Positions 17,958-26,373 of a DNA stretch of 64,000 nucleotides are shown here, one piece after another. The stretch's first letter is position 1; each line of letters starts with the position of its first letter. The notes beneath the pieces are model-generated. The model was not told the origin of the DNA. It made no database searches and saw only the letters and a program-made list of their open reading frames with translations. The position numbers were made by a program, and so were the translations under genes. The stretch is taken from NCBI RefSeq assembly GCF_027604915.1, contig NZ_JAJAQC010000002.1, positions 88,612-152,611 on the forward strand, written 5' to 3'. Source of the stretch: Streptomonospora mangrovi. Lineage in GTDB: Bacteria; Actinomycetota; Actinomycetes; Streptosporangiales; Streptosporangiaceae.

Positions 17958-17999
17958 CGACTATATACGAAAAATAGAAGGAAGATAGACGAAACTGTG
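17958..17999 (-). promoter_or_regulatory. AT-rich promoter-like stretch
   Basis: About 40 bp of markedly lower GC than its surroundings, including TATATAG and runs of A. On the minus strand it lies 42 nt or more upstream of ATG 17916 and contains TATATAGT, a plausible -10. No strong -35 is seen. Confidence 0.45.
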
Positions 18000-18097
18000 A
18001 CAATGCAGCCGACCGGCCTCGCGGGTCCTCCCGATCGAACCCGCAGGTCGCGGGGCCGCGCCGACCCCGATCGCCGCCGGCGCTGGGGTTCCCGGCC

Positions 18098-18829
18098 TCA
18101 GCCGCTGAGCCCCATCGCCTCCAGCCGCGCCGCGTGGGCGTCGGTCAGGTCGGCGAACATCCGGCTCACCATCGCGAGGTCGCCCGGCTCGGCGGCGTCG
18201 GCCTCGGCCCCGCCCGGGGCGGCCTCCCGCGCGCCGCCGCCCAGCAGCGCCGCCAGGTCGGGGCGCCGCGCCGCCACGCTCTGCGCCTGGCTCAGCGCCT
18301 CGCCCACCAGGCGGCGCGCCCACAGCGACAGCCGGCCGGCCAGCCGGGGGTCGTCGGCGATGGCCGCGCGCACCTGGGCGGCCACGAACTCCGCGCGCCC
18401 GGACTCCACCAGGGTGTCGCGCACCAGCGCCTGGGTCTCGGGGTCGGCCAGCTCGGCGAGCCTGCGGTAGAAGTCGTCGGCGATCCCGTCGCCCACATAC
18501 GCCTTGACCAGGCTCTCCAGCCAGCTCTGCGGCTCGGTGCGGGCGTGCCAGGCGTCCAGCGGCACCACGAAGGGGCGCATGGCCTCCTCGGGGTCGGCGC
18601 CCAGTTCGCGCAGCCGGTCGTGCAGCCGCCGGTAGTTGGCCTGCTCGGAGACCGCGATCTCGGCGAGTTCGCCCTTGCCCGCCAAAGTGGGCGCGAGTTC
18701 GGCGTCGCCGGCCAGCCGGAAGAACGCCACGAGCCGGGCGTAGGCCAGCAGGCCCAGCAGGTCGATGACGCCGGCGCCCGCGGCGGGCGCGGGACCGGCG
18801 GCCGCGGAGGTCTGCTGCTCGCTCACCAC
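18098..18829 (-). CDS. Ferritin-like-fold hydroxylase-type protein
   Basis: 243 residues. The pattern 'GLLAYARLVAFFRLAGDAEL' then 'AVSEQANYRRLHDRL' (Glu-x6-His) and later 'DTLVESGRAEFVAAQV' fits a ferritin-like four-helix bundle, related to actinobacterial proteins such as Rv3210c and to MiaE-type hydroxylases. Whether a full di-iron site exists is unclear because only some Glu/His pairs are visible. GTG 18829 and GTG 18826 are both possible; GGGAG favours 18826. It is divergent from the DEAD-box gene, as in the M. tuberculosis order. Confidence 0.78.
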   Translation of the reverse strand: MVSEQQTSAAAGPAPAAGAGVIDLLGLLAYARLVAFFRLAGDAELAPTLAGKGELAEIAVSEQANYRRLHDRLRELGADPEEAMRPFVVPLDAWHARTEPQSWLESLVKAYVGDGIADDFYRRLAELADPETQALVRDTLVESGRAEFVAAQVRAAIADDPRLAGRLSLWARRLVGEALSQAQSVAARRPDLAALLGGGAREAAPGGAEADAAEPGDLAMVSRMFADLTDAHAARLEAMGLSG

Positions 18830-19568
18830 TGCTCCCTTGCGGACCGGGGGACGGCGCCCGGTGTCCGGGCGGTCATGGCCGACAGGTTATCGCCCCCGCG
18901 CCGGCGGCGGACCCGGCGCGGGGGCGGACTATTCCGCGCCGCCGCGGTGTTCCACCGGTGGGACACCGCCGGGGCTGACAGCGCTCGTGCGCCGCGCGGC
19001 GAAACACGGCATATCCAGCGCAAGGAGCGGCAGGATACACTCTCCCTCAGTGGCCGCCACCAGTCGGCCATCGCGCGGAGCCCTCGCCGCGGACGCGCAC
19101 GCCCCTCGGGGCGCGGGCGCCCCTGCCGGCTCGCGCGCGCGGCAGACCCCGCGCGGCTCCTTCGCCGGAGCACCGCGCGGCGCTCCGCGGCGCACCACGA
19201 CAACACCGTCACCGACCGAAGGTGACCGAGCGAGCGTCGACGTCGACTGCCCGAACGTGCCGGTACCACGGCAGGCGAGGAGCGTGAGCGTGCGGATGAT
19301 CATCCCACCCGCCCCAGCCGCGCCGACCGTCACCCGTAGGGCCGTGGGCGCCCACGCCACGACAGCGGACAGCCCAGCGCTCCCCACCGCGCCGACCGGA
19401 CCGCGCCGGGGACCACACCGAACCGGTCCCCGAGCCGCGCCGGCACCGCACCGCCCACGCAGGCGGTCGCGGCGCGCCGAGCAGCAGGCCCCGCCCCGGG
19501 CCCTGTCCGCCGCACCAACCCAGGCCACGCACCGACAATCGCGGCCCGCCCAGATGGAGGCATGAGCC
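18830..19568 (+). other. Long leader/intergenic region before DEAD-box gene
   Basis: About 740 bp between divergent genes. A TACACT hexamer at 19036-19041 is the best -10-like element. From GTG 19284 a 94-codon frame with GAGGAG upstream runs to a TGA at 19563, one codon before the helicase CTG start and in the same frame. Its codons have weaker third-position GC than true genes here. I treat it as an unproven leader ORF. Confidence 0.4.
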
Positions 19569-21116
19569 CTGACCAGCGCAGAAACCACCACCCAAGCACG
19601 ACAGACCTTCCGCGGACTCGGCGTCAGCGCCGAGATCGCCGACGCCCTCGAAGCCGAGGGCATCGTCGAACCGTTCCCGATCCAGACCATGGCCCTGCCG
19701 CTGGCCCTGGCCGGCTCCGACATCATCGGCCAGGCCCGCACCGGCACCGGCAAGACCTTCGCCTTCGGCCTGCCCCTGCTCCAGCGGGTCCAGGCGTCCC
19801 CCGCCGACCCCAAGCGCCCGCGCGCGCTGGTGGTCGTGCCCACCCGCGAACTCGCCATCCAGGTGGCCGCCGACCTCACCACGGCCGGCAAGCGCACCGG
19901 CGCGCGGATCCTGACCGTCTACGGCGGCCGCGCCTACGAGCCCCAGATCGAGGGGCTGCGCAACGGCATCGACATCGTCGTGGGCACCCCCGGGCGCCTG
20001 CTCGACCTGGAGAAGCAGAAGCACCTGAACCTGGGCGACGTCCAGGCCGTGGTGCTTGACGAGGCCGACAAGATGCTCGACCTCGGCTTCCTGCCCGACA
20101 TCACCCGCATCCTCACCAAGACCCCCGAGCAGCGGCAGACCATGCTGTTCTCGGCGACCATGCCCAGCGAGATCGTCCAACTGTCGCGCAGCTACCTGCG
20201 CCGGCCCACCCACGTGCGCGCGGGCGACGACGACGAACCGGGCCAGACCCGGGTCAACGACATCGTCCAGCACGTGTTCCGCACCCACCAGATGGACAAG
20301 CCCGAGATGCTGGCCCGGCTGCTCCAGGCCGAGGGGCGCGGGCTGAGCATGGTGTTCTGCCAGACCAAGCGCGCCTGCGACAAGGTCGCCGCCGAACTCC
20401 AGGACCGCGGGTTCGCCGCCGCCGCCGTGCACGGCGACCTCGGCCAGAGCCAGCGCGAGCGGGCGCTGCGGGCGTTCCGCAGCGGCAAGATCGACGTCCT
20501 GGTCGCCACCGACGTCGCGGCGCGGGGCCTGGACGTCGACGACGTCACCCACGTCGTCAACTACGAGTGCCCCGAGGACGAGAAGACTTACACCCACCGC
20601 ATCGGCCGCACCGGCCGGGCCGGGCGCTCGGGCACGGCGGTCACGTTCATCGACTGGCGCGAGATCGCGCGCTGGAAGCTGATCAACACCGCGCTGGACC
20701 TGCCGCACAGCGACCCGCCCGAGACCTACTCCACCTCCGAGCACTTCTTCGAGGCGCTGTCGATCCCGGCCGGCACCAAGGGGCGGCTCGCCGTCGAGCG
20801 GCGCGAGCGCGCCGGCCTTGAGGCCGAGGAGATCGAGGACATCGGCGACACCGGCCCGCACCGGGGCGGCGATCGCGGTGGCGACCGGCGCGAGCAGCGC
20901 GGCCAGGGCGGCCGCGGCGGCCGGTCGCGCAACCGGCGCCGGCGCTCCGGCGGGCGGGAGCAGGGCGCTCCTGCCGCCGCCGAACCCGCCGCCGCCACCG
21001 AATCGGGTGGCGCGGGCGCGGGCGACGACTCCGCTCCGGCCGCCTCCTCCTCCCGCCGGCGCCGCCGCCGGCGCACCCGCGGCGGGGTGGACCTGCCGCA
21101 GAGCAGCCAGGACTAG
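19569..21116 (+). CDS. rhlE: DEAD-box RNA helicase with probable CTG start
   Basis: 515 residues. The Q motif 'GIVEPFPIQ' with its upstream Phe, 'ARTGTGKT' (I), 'PTRELA', 'VLDEADKMLD' (II), 'FSATMP' (III), 'VATDVAARGLDV' (V) and 'HRIGRTGRAGRSG' (VI) are all present. The C-terminus is Arg/Gly-rich ('GGRSRNRRRRSGGREQ'), suited to RNA binding. The first in-frame ATG (19689) would remove the Q motif. CTG 19569 lies 8 nt after GGAGG and follows an in-frame TGA, so it is the best start. The product probably acts in RNA remodelling or decay. Confidence 0.9.
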   Translation: MTSAETTTQARQTFRGLGVSAEIADALEAEGIVEPFPIQTMALPLALAGSDIIGQARTGTGKTFAFGLPLLQRVQASPADPKRPRALVVVPTRELAIQVAADLTTAGKRTGARILTVYGGRAYEPQIEGLRNGIDIVVGTPGRLLDLEKQKHLNLGDVQAVVLDEADKMLDLGFLPDITRILTKTPEQRQTMLFSATMPSEIVQLSRSYLRRPTHVRAGDDDEPGQTRVNDIVQHVFRTHQMDKPEMLARLLQAEGRGLSMVFCQTKRACDKVAAELQDRGFAAAAVHGDLGQSQRERALRAFRSGKIDVLVATDVAARGLDVDDVTHVVNYECPEDEKTYTHRIGRTGRAGRSGTAVTFIDWREIARWKLINTALDLPHSDPPETYSTSEHFFEALSIPAGTKGRLAVERRERAGLEAEEIEDIGDTGPHRGGDRGGDRREQRGQGGRGGRSRNRRRRSGGREQGAPAAAEPAAATESGGAGAGDDSAPAASSSRRRRRRRTRGGVDLPQSSQD

Positions 21117-21118
21117 CA

Positions 21119-21141
21119 GCCGCCGCCCGCGCGGCGGCGGC
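21119..21141 (+). terminator. Terminator after DEAD-box gene
   Basis: GCCGCCGCC (21119-21127) pairs with GGCGGCGGC (21133-21141), loop 5 nt, followed by CTTTGGG. It begins directly after the helicase stop codon. Confidence 0.7.
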
Positions 21142-21471
21142 CTTTGGGCCGCCGACAGCGCGGAGCGGCACCGTACACGGCACGCGGCACACGGCCCTCC
21201 ACCCGGGGCCGGCCGCGGTCGCCTCCGCCGACCCTCGGCCCGCGTCCGCGCGGGCCGTCCGTGTTTTCGCCCACGGGCGGCCGCCGTGGCCGCGCCCTCG
21301 GCGGGGGCCGGGTGGCGCGGTGGCACAGGGACCGGTGCGGCGCGCGGCCGTCCGCGACCGGCCGAGGCCGCGCGGGACGCGCGCGGGCGGCGTCCCGGTG
21401 CGCCGGTGGCCGGTATCGGCAGTGGCCGCCACGGGCCGCGGCCCGCCCCTGGCGTCGCGGACCTCGGCGAA

Positions 21472-21477
21472 TATAGT
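21472..21477 (+). promoter_or_regulatory. TATAGT -10, leaderless-type promoter
   Basis: TATAGT ends 7 nt before GTG 21485, placing the likely transcription start at or next to the start codon. No Shine-Dalgarno is present and no clear -35 is seen. Confidence 0.5.
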
Positions 21478-21484
21478 CGCTAAT

Positions 21485-22375
21485 GTGAGCATTCCTCGGT
21501 TCCTGGACCTTCCGGCCTGCGTGCGCCCCCTCAACATCCAGACCCCGCTGGGCGCGGTGGCCGCGCTCCGGGCCACACCGGCCTCGGGCGGCGCCGAGCA
21601 CCAGCCCGCGCTGTTGGTGCCGGGCTACACCGGGAGCAAAGAGGACTTCATCGCGCTGCTGGAGACCCTGGCGCGGGCCGGGCGGTCGGTGACCGCCATC
21701 GACATGCCCGGCCAGTACGAGTCCCCCGGCCTGCCCGACCCCGCGCAGTACACCCCGGCCGGGCTGGGCCGCGTCATCGGCGAGGTCGCGCTCACCCTGG
21801 ACGACGGCCCGGTGCACCTGCTCGGCCACTCCTTCGGCGGGCTGGTCACCCGCGAGACCGTCATCGAGGGCGCCGTACCGCTGCTGTCCTACACGCTGAT
21901 GAGTTCGGGGCCCTCGGCCATCGGCGGCTCCCGCGCCCGCGACGCCGGCGGCCTGGTGGCCGCGCTGGGCGCCGAACGCACGCGCGCCCGGCTGGAGGAG
22001 GTCTGGACCCAGCACCTGGAGGAGCCCACCCGCGCCAGCGGCGTCGACCCCGAGATCCACGCCTTCCTGCGCCGGCGCATGCTCGCCAACCACCCCGAGG
22101 GGCTGGTGCGGATGGCCGAGGCGCTGCTGGCCGCGCCCGACCGCACCGCCGACCTCGCCCGCCGGGCCGAGCTGCCCATGCTGGTGCTCTACGGCGAGAA
22201 CGACGACGCCTGGCCGCCGGAGGCGCAGGCGGCGATGGCCGAAACCCTGGGCGCCGAGCGCGTGGTGGTGCCCGGCGCGGCCCACTCGCCCAACGTGGAG
22301 GCGCCCGAGACCACGGCCCAGGCGCTCACGGCGTTCTGGAACCGCACGGAGAAGATGCCGGGCCTGCCGGTCTGA
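21485..22375 (+). CDS. Alpha/beta-hydrolase
   Basis: 296 residues. 'LLVPGYTGSKEDF' (oxyanion), 'LLGHSFGG' (nucleophile Ser), 'LYGENDDAWPP' (acid) and 'GAAHSPNVEAPE' (His) complete a hydrolase triad. The cap region around residues 140-215 is Arg/Glu-rich. GTG 21485 was chosen: it follows a TATAGT box and begins with 'SIPRFLDLP', while the upstream frame is low-complexity. It is the last conventional gene before the unusual cassette at 22548-24939. Confidence 0.87.
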   Translation: MSIPRFLDLPACVRPLNIQTPLGAVAALRATPASGGAEHQPALLVPGYTGSKEDFIALLETLARAGRSVTAIDMPGQYESPGLPDPAQYTPAGLGRVIGEVALTLDDGPVHLLGHSFGGLVTRETVIEGAVPLLSYTLMSSGPSAIGGSRARDAGGLVAALGAERTRARLEEVWTQHLEEPTRASGVDPEIHAFLRRRMLANHPEGLVRMAEALLAAPDRTADLARRAELPMLVLYGENDDAWPPEAQAAMAETLGAERVVVPGAAHSPNVEAPETTAQALTAFWNRTEKMPGLPV

Positions 22376-22547
22376 GGTGCCCCCGGCGGCGCTCCGCGCC
22401 CCCTCCCCCGCCGACTCCCCCGCCGCCCGCGCGCGTCCGCCCCCTGGGGCGCGGGCGCGCGCGGGGCTATGATCGCCTCGCCGCACCCTGCCCCGTCCGT
22501 CGCCCGGCACCGCCTGCGAACCACCCGATGTGACAGCGAGGTCACCC

Positions 22548-23495
22548 GTGGACATGGACTCCCGCCCCAATGACGAGTTCCCCTACTTCACCGGCCGCGA
22601 GGAATTCACCCCCGAGTACGCGGGCACCCGTTTCGCGAACGTGGAGATCGGCCCGGCAGCACGGGAGACCCTCGACGGGATGCCGCCCAACGCCCGGACG
22701 CGGACGTTGGCGATGCTGGAGCGGCTGGACGCCGAACTCGCCGAGCACAACGCGAACGTCCCGCCCGGCCCCCACGCCGTGCCCAGGCACGGGTTCGCGC
22801 CGATACGCAGCGAGGAGGTCTGGGCGGGTGAGGCCGGATGGGGGACCGTCGAACTGGGGTACCGGCAGAGTGCCAGTGAGCGGGGTCTGCTGTGGGCCGG
22901 CGTCCACTACGTCGAGTGGGAGAAGGCGCTGGCACCCCGGCGGACTGCCCCCCCGCACCGGGAGCGGGCGCGGTGGCTCACCGCCGAGCAACTGGCCACG
23001 CACGCCGACCGCCACGGGTCCACGGAGTTCGCCAACCTGGAACTGTCCCCGCGTGCTCAGGCGGACCTGGCGGAGCTGGCGCCCCGGGAGCGCGCCCGCG
23101 CCGTAAACGCCCTGGTCGAACTCGACAAGCGCGTCGGCCGGACGAATCACCTGCTGGATCTCAGCCGAGGCGGGTACCACGACGCGATGGCCCAGCATCC
23201 GGACTACGTGAAATGGAGCAGTCCGCAGGCGCTGAAGCAGAAGTTCACCGGTACCGCCAAGGCCCCCGGCCTGGTCGTGGTGGAGCACCGGATCGGCACC
23301 AACCTGGTCGCCTTCCAGCGCGCCGTGGTCGACCGCGTCGCCGTGCGCCACCCCACCGCCGACCACCCCTCCGGCGCACGCCGGCGGTCGGCGGCGCAGG
23401 CGGCCGGAGCCGCCGCCCAGACCGGCGCGGCCGCTCAAACCGTGGCCGCTCGCCGCAGGGCCACCGCGCGCCCCGCCACCAGGCGGATCTCCTGA
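22548..23495 (+). CDS. Unrecognised protein with two copies of a RelE-like module
   Basis: 315 residues. Two repeats are visible. One starts near 'FANVEIGPAARETLDGMPP' (about residue 28) and the second near 'FANLELSPRAQADLAELAP' (about 165). The strand then helix-hairpin pattern resembles the N-terminus of RelE/ParE toxins, but no catalytic set is evident. Each module ends in a Val-rich strand segment ('VVVEHRIG...FQRAVVDRV' in the second). The last 50 residues are Ala/Arg-rich low complexity. GTG 22548 has GAGG 6 nt upstream; ATG 22554 is possible. It is followed after 35 bp by a membrane protein gene. Confidence 0.8.
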   Translation: MDMDSRPNDEFPYFTGREEFTPEYAGTRFANVEIGPAARETLDGMPPNARTRTLAMLERLDAELAEHNANVPPGPHAVPRHGFAPIRSEEVWAGEAGWGTVELGYRQSASERGLLWAGVHYVEWEKALAPRRTAPPHRERARWLTAEQLATHADRHGSTEFANLELSPRAQADLAELAPRERARAVNALVELDKRVGRTNHLLDLSRGGYHDAMAQHPDYVKWSSPQALKQKFTGTAKAPGLVVVEHRIGTNLVAFQRAVVDRVAVRHPTADHPSGARRRSAAQAAGAAAQTGAAAQTVAARRRATARPATRRIS

Positions 23496-23530
23496 ACCGG
23501 CAGCGCAAGGACGCGTAGAGGGGAAGTCGC

Positions 23531-24268
23531 ATGGTTGAGGCACAGACCGATCCGGACTACCGGCGGTTCAAGGAGGAACTGGCCGACGCGTGGTTCCGCT
23601 ACCCCTCCGGGGAGAAGCAGCGGATAGCACGGCGCCTTGCCCGGAGGGGCTACGCCCGCAGGGGGGTGCGCGTGCTCGGCGTGGGAGGCGGCATCCTCGG
23701 GATCTCCTTTCCCATCGTCGCGCTCGAAAGCGTCGGCGCCATCCCCGCGGCCCTGAACACCGGGCTCCGTATGGTGGGGGCCCTCGTCGCGACCGTGTTC
23801 GCGGCCCTCTACGGCTGGGTTGTGGCCGTCAACCAGTTCTTCTCGGTGAAGGACCGCCTTGTCGACCCGCCGGAGGTGCGCGCCGTGGCGGCGGAGATGC
23901 GGGAGCCGTGGCAGAAGCGGAAGAAGGGGGAGCCGCACCCGGAGCCGGCGTGGCGGATCGGGCTCGCCGCGGCGCAGGAGACCGCGCGGGCACACGTTTC
24001 CGCCGAGACCGCGCAGCGCCGCGCCGCCTCCCGTCCGCCCGCTCCCGCCCGTGCCGAGGGGCCGGCCCCAGCGGTGGGCCCGGTCACGTCCGTGTCGCCG
24101 GCGCGGACGGCGGCCGAAGCCCTCCGCGCCGGCCGGGTGAGCCTCGTCAAGCACCGCAGTCCGAAATCGGGGCAGTCCGACGATCCCCGCCTGCCGCGGC
24201 CGGAGCCTCACGCAGCCGGGCGCCGCGCGGAGCGCAATGAGTCGCCCGTGCGGAAGCCGCGACTCTGA
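23531..24268 (+). CDS. Unrecognised two-helix membrane protein of the cassette
   Basis: 245 residues. The N-terminal ~45 are charged ('FKEELADAWFRYPSGEKQRI'). TM segments follow: 'VLGVGGGILGISFPIVALES' and 'MVGALVATVFAALYGWVVAV'. The C-terminal ~140 residues are cytosolic and become Pro/Ala/Arg-rich. GAGGGGAAG is about 8 nt before ATG 23531. Codons uncommon in this genome (ATA, CTT, AGG, TTT, GTT) are visibly enriched, which may mean acquisition. It lies between two genes sharing a module and is probably co-transcribed with the first. Confidence 0.8.
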   Translation: MVEAQTDPDYRRFKEELADAWFRYPSGEKQRIARRLARRGYARRGVRVLGVGGGILGISFPIVALESVGAIPAALNTGLRMVGALVATVFAALYGWVVAVNQFFSVKDRLVDPPEVRAVAAEMREPWQKRKKGEPHPEPAWRIGLAAAQETARAHVSAETAQRRAASRPPAPARAEGPAPAVGPVTSVSPARTAAEALRAGRVSLVKHRSPKSGQSDDPRLPRPEPHAAGRRAERNESPVRKPRL

Positions 24269-24275
24269 CGCGGCG

Positions 24276-24304
24276 TTGACCCGGTGCGGCCGGACGACTA
24301 CGTT
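24276..24304 (+). promoter_or_regulatory. Promoter before third cassette gene
   Basis: TTGACC (24276-24281), a 17-nt spacer and TACGTT (24299-24304) match a housekeeping promoter well. The predicted start is near 24311, about 44 nt before GTG 24355. Confidence 0.55.
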
Positions 24305-24354
24305 GCCGGTCCGAAGCGGCCACCGGTCCGGCGGACACGACGAGGAGGGGGCGG

Positions 24355-24939
24355 GTGGAGTCCAAGCGCGTACCCGACGCAACGGAACGGCGGCGCTGGC
24401 TGGCGCCCGACCGGTTCGCCACCCATCAGCCCTACTACCTCGACCAGCGGCCCGCGCGGAGCCGGGTCGAGGCGTTCGCCCACCTCGAACTGTCGGCGCG
24501 CGCCCAAACCGACCTCGACCGCCTGGCCCCGGGGGCGATCGAACCCGTCCTGGCCGCCCTGCACCGGCTGGACGACCGGCTGGCCGAGGAGAACGCGCGC
24601 GTGACGCGGGCCGCTCCGGCGCACCGCGCCACCGATCCGCTGGCCCACTACGGCGTGGGCTGGACACAGGGGCCGACCATCGACGGACGGACCCTGGCCA
24701 AGGGGCCGGGCGGGGGCGCGTACTCGATCCTGCACCAGGTGGGCCGTGACCTGGAAGGGCGGCAGCGCGCCATCATCGACGGCGTGGAGTTCCGCCTGGG
24801 CGGGGACGTCCGGCTCGATCCGACCCGGCTGAAGCGGGCCGCCGAACCGATCAGGCCCGGCAGCGAGTCGGAGCGGGCGTCGCACCTGCGCGGCCGGGAG
24901 CGGGCGCGCCACGCGGACCGGTCCGGCCGGCGGACGTGA
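24355..24939 (+). CDS. Unrecognised single-module relative of the first cassette protein
   Basis: 194 residues. It begins with 'RRRWLAPDRFATH' and continues with 'FAHLELSARAQTDLDRLAP', paralleling 'RARWLTAEQLATH' and 'FANLELSPRAQADLAELAP' in the first cassette protein. The tail segment 'RQRAIIDGVEFRLG' parallels 'FQRAVVDRVAVRH'. The module therefore spans about 130-150 residues. The beta-alpha-alpha-beta layout suggests a RelE/ParE-like fold, unproven. GGAGGGG lies 6-7 nt before GTG 24355. The C-terminus is basic ('RGRERARHADRSGRRT'). Confidence 0.8.
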   Translation: MESKRVPDATERRRWLAPDRFATHQPYYLDQRPARSRVEAFAHLELSARAQTDLDRLAPGAIEPVLAALHRLDDRLAEENARVTRAAPAHRATDPLAHYGVGWTQGPTIDGRTLAKGPGGGAYSILHQVGRDLEGRQRAIIDGVEFRLGGDVRLDPTRLKRAAEPIRPGSESERASHLRGRERARHADRSGRRT

Positions 24940-25088
24940 CCGCGCGCGGGCGCGATACGGGAGCGGTCAGGCGACGGGAGCGCGGCGCGGGGTGCCAGTG
25001 GGCAACGCGGGGTGCTGGAGTACAGCACGGCGGCGGTGCGCGGCCGGGCCGGGCGGCTTCGGCCGCGCACCGCTGCGCGTAACGGGTC

Positions 25089-26180
25089 TCAGGCGGTCGA
25101 CACCCAGGAGTCGAAGTTGCGCGACTCCGCCTCGACGGTGGTCTCGGGGCCGCTGTCGGGCAGCACCCGGGTGTCCGGCGGCAGCGAGAGGATGACCTCG
25201 CCGATGGAGTGCAACTGCTGGGTGTAGTCGATGTAGCCGTCGCCCACCGTGCCCAGTTCGCCGGCGCGCAGGGAGTCGCCGGTGAAGACGATGCCGCGCT
25301 CGGAGATGTAGTAGGCCACGCTGCCGTTGGCGGTGCCGGGGATCGGCAGGACGTCGACCTCCAGGTCGCCGACCTTGAACGAGCCGCCGCCCTCGACCTC
25401 CATGTCGGGGCGGTGCTCGGCGCCGTGCTCGCGGCGCCAGGCGCGCAGCTCGCGGCGGTGCAGGGCGATGGGGGCCTCGTCGCGTTCGGCGACCTCGATC
25501 GCCGCGCCGATGTGGGTGTTGTAGCCGTTGGTGCAGGCGACCAGGTAGACCTCGCGGTCGCCGACGGCGTCCAGGATGGCCTTGGCGTCGTGGGCGGGGT
25601 CGATGACGATGACGCCCTCGTCGTCGGCGTCGACGATCCAGGTGTTGCTGACGACGTCGTACTCCTCGCCCTCGGCCTTCAGCACGCCGGCGGTGCGCAC
25701 GCGGCGCACGCCCTCGTCGTCGGGACCGGTGACACCGGGCTCGCCGGTGCCGGCGTCGGCGAACAGGCCGGCCGGCTTGGGCTCCTTGGCCTTCGCGGTG
25801 TCCGTGGCGTCGTCGGAGTCCTCGTCGTCGTCCGCGTCGGCCGCGTCCGCGTCGTCGTCGGCCACGTCGTCGTCCTTGGCGTCGGCGGCCTCGGCCTTCT
25901 CACCGTCGGCGGCCGTGGCGCCGTCACCGTCGGCATCGGCGTCGGCAACGGGGTCCGCCTTGGCCTTCGCCGTGGCTGCGGCCGCACCGGTGTCCTCGGC
26001 GCCGGCGGCAGCGCCGTCCGTGCCGCCCTTGTTGTCCGCCGCCTCGGCCGCGCCCGTCTCGTCCTCGGCGGTGGGCTCCGCGCGCTCGTCGTCGGTGTCA
26101 GCGCTGTCGGTGGTCACCGCCGCGCCCTCCGCACCGGCCTCGTCGCCGTCCTTCTTCTTGCCCTTCCGCTTCCAGAACAC
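25089..26180 (-). CDS. Metallo-beta-lactamase-fold protein with lost metal ligands
   Basis: 363 residues. The first ~150 are a very acidic Ala/Asp/Glu-rich region after a basic start ('FWKRKGKKK'). The C-terminal ~200 align by eye to the MBL fold: 'TNGYNTHIGAA' stands where THxHxDH is expected, 'IPGTANGS' replaces PGHTPGS, 'FTGDSL' retains the Asp, and 'VLPDSGPETT' replaces LPGHGP. Nearly all metal histidines are gone, so hydrolase activity is unlikely. GTG 26180 is the start, with only a weak ribosome site. It is the distal member of a leftward series with the PHP and DUF6758 genes. Confidence 0.85.
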   Translation of the reverse strand: MFWKRKGKKKDGDEAGAEGAAVTTDSADTDDERAEPTAEDETGAAEAADNKGGTDGAAAGAEDTGAAAATAKAKADPVADADADGDGATAADGEKAEAADAKDDDVADDDADAADADDDEDSDDATDTAKAKEPKPAGLFADAGTGEPGVTGPDDEGVRRVRTAGVLKAEGEEYDVVSNTWIVDADDEGVIVIDPAHDAKAILDAVGDREVYLVACTNGYNTHIGAAIEVAERDEAPIALHRRELRAWRREHGAEHRPDMEVEGGGSFKVGDLEVDVLPIPGTANGSVAYYISERGIVFTGDSLRAGELGTVGDGYIDYTQQLHSIGEVILSLPPDTRVLPDSGPETTVEAESRNFDSWVSTA

Positions 26181-26373
26181 GGTCCCGACCCTTCGATATG
26201 TGCGTCCGAACTCATCGATAGTGCGGGACCATTGTCACCGCCCCGCGCGGCACACGGGTACCCCGCTCACGCGTGCCAGAGGATCCCAGAGCGCCCCTAA
26301 GACGCTGATAAGCCCCGACGACCGGCCCTGACCTGCGCCGCCACCGCGCCGCCGGCCGGCACCCGCCGCGCCC

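Larger units (their letters stand above)
21117..21484 (+). other. Intergenic region after DEAD-box gene
   Basis: About 370 bp. It starts with the helicase terminator hairpin and is otherwise GC-rich, without a convincing frame. It ends with the leaderless-type promoter of the hydrolase gene. Confidence 0.5.

Noticed and set aside
18823..19269. 148-codon minus-strand ORF in the gap before the DEAD-box gene
   Set aside because: Arg-rich composition, no ribosome site and no motif; typical of GC-rich noncoding DNA.
22548..24939. Prophage or insertion sequence around the unknown cassette
   Set aside because: No integrase, transposase, terminal repeats or tRNA-associated direct repeats were seen on either side.
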